Shown here: positions 60,448 to 64,000 of the stretch, piece by piece
How positions within the stretch are numbered: the stretch's first letter is position 1
Layout: every line of letters begins with the position of its first letter
NCBI RefSeq assembly: GCF_009830105.1
Contig: NZ_WURB01000014.1
Coordinates: 1 to 64,000 of the forward strand
DNA length: 64,000 nucleotides
From: Microvirga makkahensis
GTDB lineage: Bacteria > Pseudomonadota > Alphaproteobacteria > Rhizobiales > Beijerinckiaceae
Direction of reading: 5' to 3'
The notes under the pieces: model-generated
The model's database searches: none
The model's input: only the letters and a program-made list of their open reading frames with translations
Told to the model about the DNA's origin: nothing
Translations under genes and position numbers: made by a program

Positions 60448-60978
60448 ATGACCATCCCGAACCTGATCACCATTGCCCGCCTCATCATGGTCCCCATCGT
60501 GATCGTCATGATCATGCAGCAGCGGTGGGCGGCGGCCTTCATCCTGTTCGTCGTGGCCGGCATTTCGGACGGAATCGATGGCTTCATCGCCCGCCATTTC
60601 AACATGAGAAGCGAGTTCGGGGCCTATATCGATCCCCTGGCCGACAAGTCGCTGCTGGTTTCAATCTATGTGTCGCTGGCGATCGTAGGCGCGATTCCGA
60701 GCTGGCTGGCCATCGTCGTGGTGTCGCGGGATGCGATGATCGTATCTGCCGTGCTCCTCTCCTGGGTCATGAGCCGGCCGGTGGAGATCAAGCCGATCAT
60801 GGTGAGCAAGCTTAACACCGCGGCGCAGATCGGCTTCGCGGCCTTCGCGCTCGCCGCCAACGCCTATGGCCTCGAGCTGGGGAAGCTCGAGGACATTGCG
60901 ATGCTGGCCGTCGCCACCTTGACCGTAGCTTCCGCAGGTGCCTATCTCGGGGGCTGGCTGCGGCACATGGCTGCTTAG
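60448..60978 (+). CDS. CDP-alcohol phosphatidyltransferase (PgsA-like)
   Basis: 176 aa. The family motif D-G-x2-A-R-x8-G-x3-D-x3-D is intact (DGFIARHFNMRSEFG then AYIDPLADK, residues about 37-60). Four to five transmembrane helices. Makes phosphatidylglycerol phosphate or a related lipid from CDP-diacylglycerol. It opens a run of four plus-strand genes. Confidence 0.88.
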   Translation: MTIPNLITIARLIMVPIVIVMIMQQRWAAAFILFVVAGISDGIDGFIARHFNMRSEFGAYIDPLADKSLLVSIYVSLAIVGAIPSWLAIVVVSRDAMIVSAVLLSWVMSRPVEIKPIMVSKLNTAAQIGFAAFALAANAYGLELGKLEDIAMLAVATLTVASAGAYLGGWLRHMAA

Positions 60979-61009
60979 GGCCCCTGCGGGTTTCGGGTAT
61001 GGAGTATCG

Positions 61010-62122
61010 ATGACGGTCCAACGGCAGATCGGATTCTGGATTGCGGCGCTGGTCGTCGCCGTGCTGCTGCTGTTCGTGCTGCGCGGCATCCTCCTGCCCT
61101 TCGTGGCCGGCTTCGCGCTGGCCTATCTGCTCGATCCGCTGGCCGACCGGCTGCAGAGGATCGGTGTCGGGCGCCTCGGGGCGAGCCTTCTCATCCTGGT
61201 CCTGTTCGTCCTGGTCTTCATCACCTCCCTGATGATCCTGGTGCCCTTCGCGGCACAGCAGGTCGGGGCCTTCGTGGAAAGGCTGCCCGGCTACGTGGCG
61301 CGGCTTCAGGAACTGGGAGCCGAGCAGCTGGGGCCGCTCGTAAGGAGGCTCGGCATCGAGGACACGCTGCCCGCCGCCCCGACATCCGTGGGCAACCTCA
61401 TCAGCCAGGGCATCGCCTGGATCACGGCCTTCCTGCAGGGACTGTGGTCGGGAGGACAGGCTCTGATGGGCATCTTCTCGCTTCTGGTCGTGACGCCGGT
61501 CGTCGCCTTCTACATGCTGGTCGACTGGGACCGTATGGTGAAGACGGTGGATTCCTGGATGCCCCTGCGTCACCGGGACACGATTCGCACCATCGCCGGT
61601 GACATCGACCGGGCGATCGCGGGCTTCGTGCGCGGGCAGGCGCTCGTCTGCCTCATCCTCGGCACCTTCTATGCGCTGGGGCTCTCCCTGATCGGGCTGA
61701 ACTTCGGGGGGCTGATCGGCATGACCGCAGGCCTGCTGAGCTTCATCCCTTATGTGGGTTCGCTCACGGGCCTCATCCTGTCCATGGGCGTGGCCATCGT
61801 GCAGTTCTGGCCCGACTGGACCATGATTCTGGCAACCCTCGGCATCTTCGTGTTCGGCCAGTTCGTGGAAGGCAACATCCTCTCGCCCAAGCTGGTCGGG
61901 GATTCCGTCGGACTTCATCCGGTCTGGCTGATGTTCGCCCTTGTGGCCTTCGGCGCCCTGTTCGGTTTCGTGGGCCTCCTCCTCGCCGTGCCCCTTGCCG
62001 CCGCCATCGGCGTGATTGCGCGTTTCGCTCTGCAGCAATACCTGGCGAGCCCTCTGTACCGTGGCGGGGGGCCGGTGATCATCCACCCGAAGATCGAGGA
62101 CAAGGCCGATCTCGATGCGTGA
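61010..62122 (+). CDS. AI-2E family transporter (PerM/TqsA type)
   Basis: 370 aa, about eight transmembrane segments. Family features: LPFVAGFALAYLLDPLADRL, AFYMLVDWDRM, FVRGQALVCLILGTFYALGL, LSFIPYVGSLTG, NILSPKLVGDSVGLHPVW. Substrate uncertain (the family includes Na+/H+ antiporters and permeases). Overlaps hda by 8 bp. Confidence 0.9.
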   Translation: MTVQRQIGFWIAALVVAVLLLFVLRGILLPFVAGFALAYLLDPLADRLQRIGVGRLGASLLILVLFVLVFITSLMILVPFAAQQVGAFVERLPGYVARLQELGAEQLGPLVRRLGIEDTLPAAPTSVGNLISQGIAWITAFLQGLWSGGQALMGIFSLLVVTPVVAFYMLVDWDRMVKTVDSWMPLRHRDTIRTIAGDIDRAIAGFVRGQALVCLILGTFYALGLSLIGLNFGGLIGMTAGLLSFIPYVGSLTGLILSMGVAIVQFWPDWTMILATLGIFVFGQFVEGNILSPKLVGDSVGLHPVWLMFALVAFGALFGFVGLLLAVPLAAAIGVIARFALQQYLASPLYRGGGPVIIHPKIEDKADLDA

Positions 62123-62807
62123 GGCACCCAAGCAGCTGATCTTCGACTTGGCCCTGGATCCGCGCTTCGGGGCGGAGGACTTTCTGGTCAGCCCCTCCAA
62201 CGAGCAGGCCTACAGCCTCATCGAGACCTGGCCCGACTGGCCCGACACGATCCTCCTGCTGATCGGTCCGCGCGGCAGCGGCAAGAGCCATCTCGCTTCG
62301 ATCTGGGCCTCGAACGCCCATGCCTGGACCGTCGATGCCCGCGAGATCACGCACGACAACGTTCCGCACCTGATCTCCAACGGAGCGCTCGCCATTGAGG
62401 ACATGGACGGGGCCGGGCGGGACGAAGCGGCCTTGTTCCACCTCCTCAACCTGGCCCGGGAGCGGGGAGCCTCGGTCCTGATCACCAGCGAGACGCCCCC
62501 CGACCGCTGGGGCCTCCGGACGCCGGACCTGCTGTCCCGCCTGCGCCTCGCCCCGAGCGTGTCTCTCGACGCACCGGACGACGCCCTGCTCAAGGCGGTC
62601 CTGGTAAAGCTGTTCGTCGATAGGCAACTCGTGGTCGACACTTCCGTTGTCGACTATATTTCGCTCCGGATTGAACGGTCACTCGCCAAGGCTTCGGAAC
62701 TGGTGGCGCTTCTGGACAAGGAGGCGCTCAGCCGGGGAAGGCGCGTCTCGCGTGCGATCGCCGCCGAGATCCTCGGAGCCCCGCAGGAAACGGATGAAAA
62801 CGAGTGA
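62115..62807 (+). CDS. hda: DnaA-related regulatory inactivator (HdaA-like)
   Basis: 230 aa. AAA domain resembling DnaA domain III without the DNA-binding domain. Walker A GPRGSGKS (51-58), Walker B region ALAIEDMDG (Glu-Asp in place of Asp-Glu), sensor [11 protein letters not shown] and LRSRLRLA-like loop [11 protein letters not shown]. The N-terminal [10 protein letters not shown] is the clamp-binding motif type (QL-x-F-D-L) that ties it to the DNA polymerase beta clamp. Expected to trigger ATP hydrolysis by DnaA after replication starts. Confidence 0.88.
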   Translation: MREAPKQLIFDLALDPRFGAEDFLVSPSNEQAYSLIETWPDWPDTILLLIGPRGSGKSHLASIWASNAHAWTVDAREITHDNVPHLISNGALAIEDMDGAGRDEAALFHLLNLARERGASVLITSETPPDRWGLRTPDLLSRLRLAPSVSLDAPDDALLKAVLVKLFVDRQLVVDTSVVDYISLRIERSLAKASELVALLDKEALSRGRRVSRAIAAEILGAPQETDENE

Positions 62808-64000
62808 CGTCTGAACCTACCGCCCTGTCTTTGAACCGTCGTGAAAATGTCACGAAGTCGAGAGCAAAACGGATGCCGAAGAAGGAGGCGGCGGAGATCG
62901 AAGTGCGCGACGCTATAGCCCTGAGAGACGTGGAGACCGTCAGCGAGGCTCCCTTGCCCAAGGCCCCGCCTGACATCGAGCTGGACGGCGCGGTCCTGCG
63001 CCAGTTCCCGCAGCGCTTCATCAACCGCGAGCTCTCCTGGCTCCAGTTCAACCGCCGGGTGCTGGAGGAGGCCTCCAACCGCAACCATCCGCTGCTGGAG
63101 GAGCTGCGCTTCCTCTCCATATCGGCCGAGAACCTGGACGAGTTCTTCATGGTCCGCGTCGCGGGCTTGCGCGGGCAGGTGCGCTCCGGCGTCTCCACCA
63201 TCTCCCAGGACGGTCTAACGCCTCAGGAGCAGCTGCTGAAAATCGCCGTCGAGGTGTCCAATCTCGCCTCCGACCAGCAGCGCCGCTGGGGGGAGCTCAG
63301 GGAAGCGCTGCAGGAGGAGGGGATCGTCCTCGTCGAGGGAACGGGTCTGACGAAGCCGGAAGCGTCATGGCTCGAGGATTACTTCCTCAACCATATCTTT
63401 CCGGTGCTCACGCCGCTTGCCATCGATCCGGCTCATCCGTTTCCCTTCATCCCGAATCTCGGCTCGTCCATCGCGCTCAAGCTCGTACGCCAGAGCGACG
63501 GTAAGGTGCTGAACGCGCTGATCCGACTGCCCTCGCGCGCCGAGCGCTTCGTGCGCCTGCCGGATTTCTCCGAGACGAGCTCGGCGCGCTTCATCGCCCT
63601 CGAGCAGATGATCGTGCTCTACACGAGCCGCCTGTTCCCCGGCTACGAGGTTCAGGGGCAGGGTGCGTTCCGGGTCATCCGCGATTCCGACATCGAGGTG
63701 GAGGAAGAAGCCGAGGATCTGGTGCGCCTGTTCGAAACGGCGCTCAAGCAGCGCCGCCGCGGCAGCGTCATCCGTCTCGAAGTCGAGGCTGCCATGCCGG
63801 AGGACCTGCGCCTCTTCGTGGCGGAGGAGTTGGAGGTTTCCAGGGACGAGGTCTTCGTCGTCGAGGGAATGATGGGCCTGCGCGACCTGTCGCAGCTCGT
63901 CGCGCTGGAGAGGCCCGATCTCAAGTTCAAGCCGTACAATCCGCGCTTTCCCGAGCGCATCCGCGAGCACAGCGGCGACTGCTTCGCGGCCATCCGCGAG
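62804..64000 (+). CDS. ppk: Polyphosphate kinase 1, N-terminal part (runs off the window)
   Basis: About 399 codons to the window edge. A GTG at 62804 overlaps the hda stop (GTGA); an ATG at 62873 in the same frame is an alternative start. PPK1 features: [57 protein letters not shown], and a middle RFVRLPD. The catalytic His region lies beyond the edge. It polymerises phosphate from ATP. Operon with hda is typical of Rhizobiales. Confidence 0.93.
   Translation, partial: MTSEPTALSLNRRENVTKSRAKRMPKKEAAEIEVRDAIALRDVETVSEAPLPKAPPDIELDGAVLRQFPQRFINRELSWLQFNRRVLEEASNRNHPLLEELRFLSISAENLDEFFMVRVAGLRGQVRSGVSTISQDGLTPQEQLLKIAVEVSNLASDQQRRWGELREALQEEGIVLVEGTGLTKPEASWLEDYFLNHIFPVLTPLAIDPAHPFPFIPNLGSSIALKLVRQSDGKVLNALIRLPSRAERFVRLPDFSETSSARFIALEQMIVLYTSRLFPGYEVQGQGAFRVIRDSDIEVEEEAEDLVRLFETALKQRRRGSVIRLEVEAAMPEDLRLFVAEELEVSRDEVFVVEGMMGLRDLSQLVALERPDLKFKPYNPRFPERIREHSGDCFAAIRE

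Overview
This is a high-GC chromosomal window from an alphaproteobacterium of the order Hyphomicrobiales (Rhizobiales), most likely Methylobacteriaceae and close to Microvirga. The assignment rests on protein character (Omp25/31-like barrel, DUF6502/DUF5666 pair, PQQ-associated periplasmic proteins, GatCAB, an HdaA-like protein next to polyphosphate kinase), on an EcfG-type promoter, a CtrA-type site and an Irr/ICE-like palindrome, and on dispersed short palindromes of the ATCACCGGC...GCCGGTGAT type. It is inferred from the sequence alone.

Layout. 0-6 kb: tail of a CoA-transferase subunit, a ferric-iron uptake pair (fbpA-fbpB, no ATPase gene beside it), a membrane-anchored cyclic-nucleotide-binding protein, a small lipoprotein, a secreted pentapeptide-repeat protein and an HTH protein. 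6-7.3 kb: an outer-membrane beta-barrel protein, then a non-coding stretch holding an exact GGAAC-N16-CGTT promoter and a strong terminator that together predict a stress-induced small RNA of about 70 nt. 7.3-15.8 kb: one long operon of a complete Liv-type ABC importer flanked by two acyl-CoA-ligase-family genes, which suggests uptake and CoA activation of an organic acid. 16-18.4 kb: small secreted proteins, lipoproteins and a single-domain response regulator. 18.5-21.6 kb: a DUF6502 gene and a DUF5666 gene, with a divergent gene for a second Gly/Asn-repeat secreted protein and a multi-half-site palindrome between them. 22-25 kb: three periplasmic proteins of the PQQ-dehydrogenase-associated type, without the dehydrogenase. 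25-28 kb: gene-poor, with decayed remnants (response regulator at 21.9 kb, methyltransferase at 25.5 kb), an L,D-transpeptidase and a small helical protein. 28-31.6 kb: a copper-handling cluster (CueR-type operator, CopZ-like protein, two DUF305 proteins, a frameshifted four-helix copper protein and a His/Cys-rich protein).

31.9-37.9 kb is an integrated element inserted at tRNA-Gln(CTG). The intact tRNA and an integrase broken by two TAG stops lie at the right end, and a 48-bp copy of the tRNA 3' part lies at the left end. Inside are an ATPase gene truncated into the 3' end of an HK97-type capsid gene, several small phage-type genes and four minus-strand cargo genes. The element is a decayed prophage or phage satellite.

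38-64 kb is ordinary core genome: ruvX; a sugar ABC importer (substrate-binding protein, two permeases, ATPase); a UPF0173 hydrolase; gatC-gatA, and gatB 2.7 kb away; an ArsR-type regulator and an EamA transporter sharing a 34-bp palindrome; acetyltransferases; two glutathione-transferase-family proteins; a class III adenylate cyclase; ndk; a molybdopterin oxidoreductase; purM-purN; and a pgsA-like / AI-2E-family / hda / ppk run that leaves the window. Most 200-900 aa antisense reading frames in this GC-rich DNA are shadows and are omitted.
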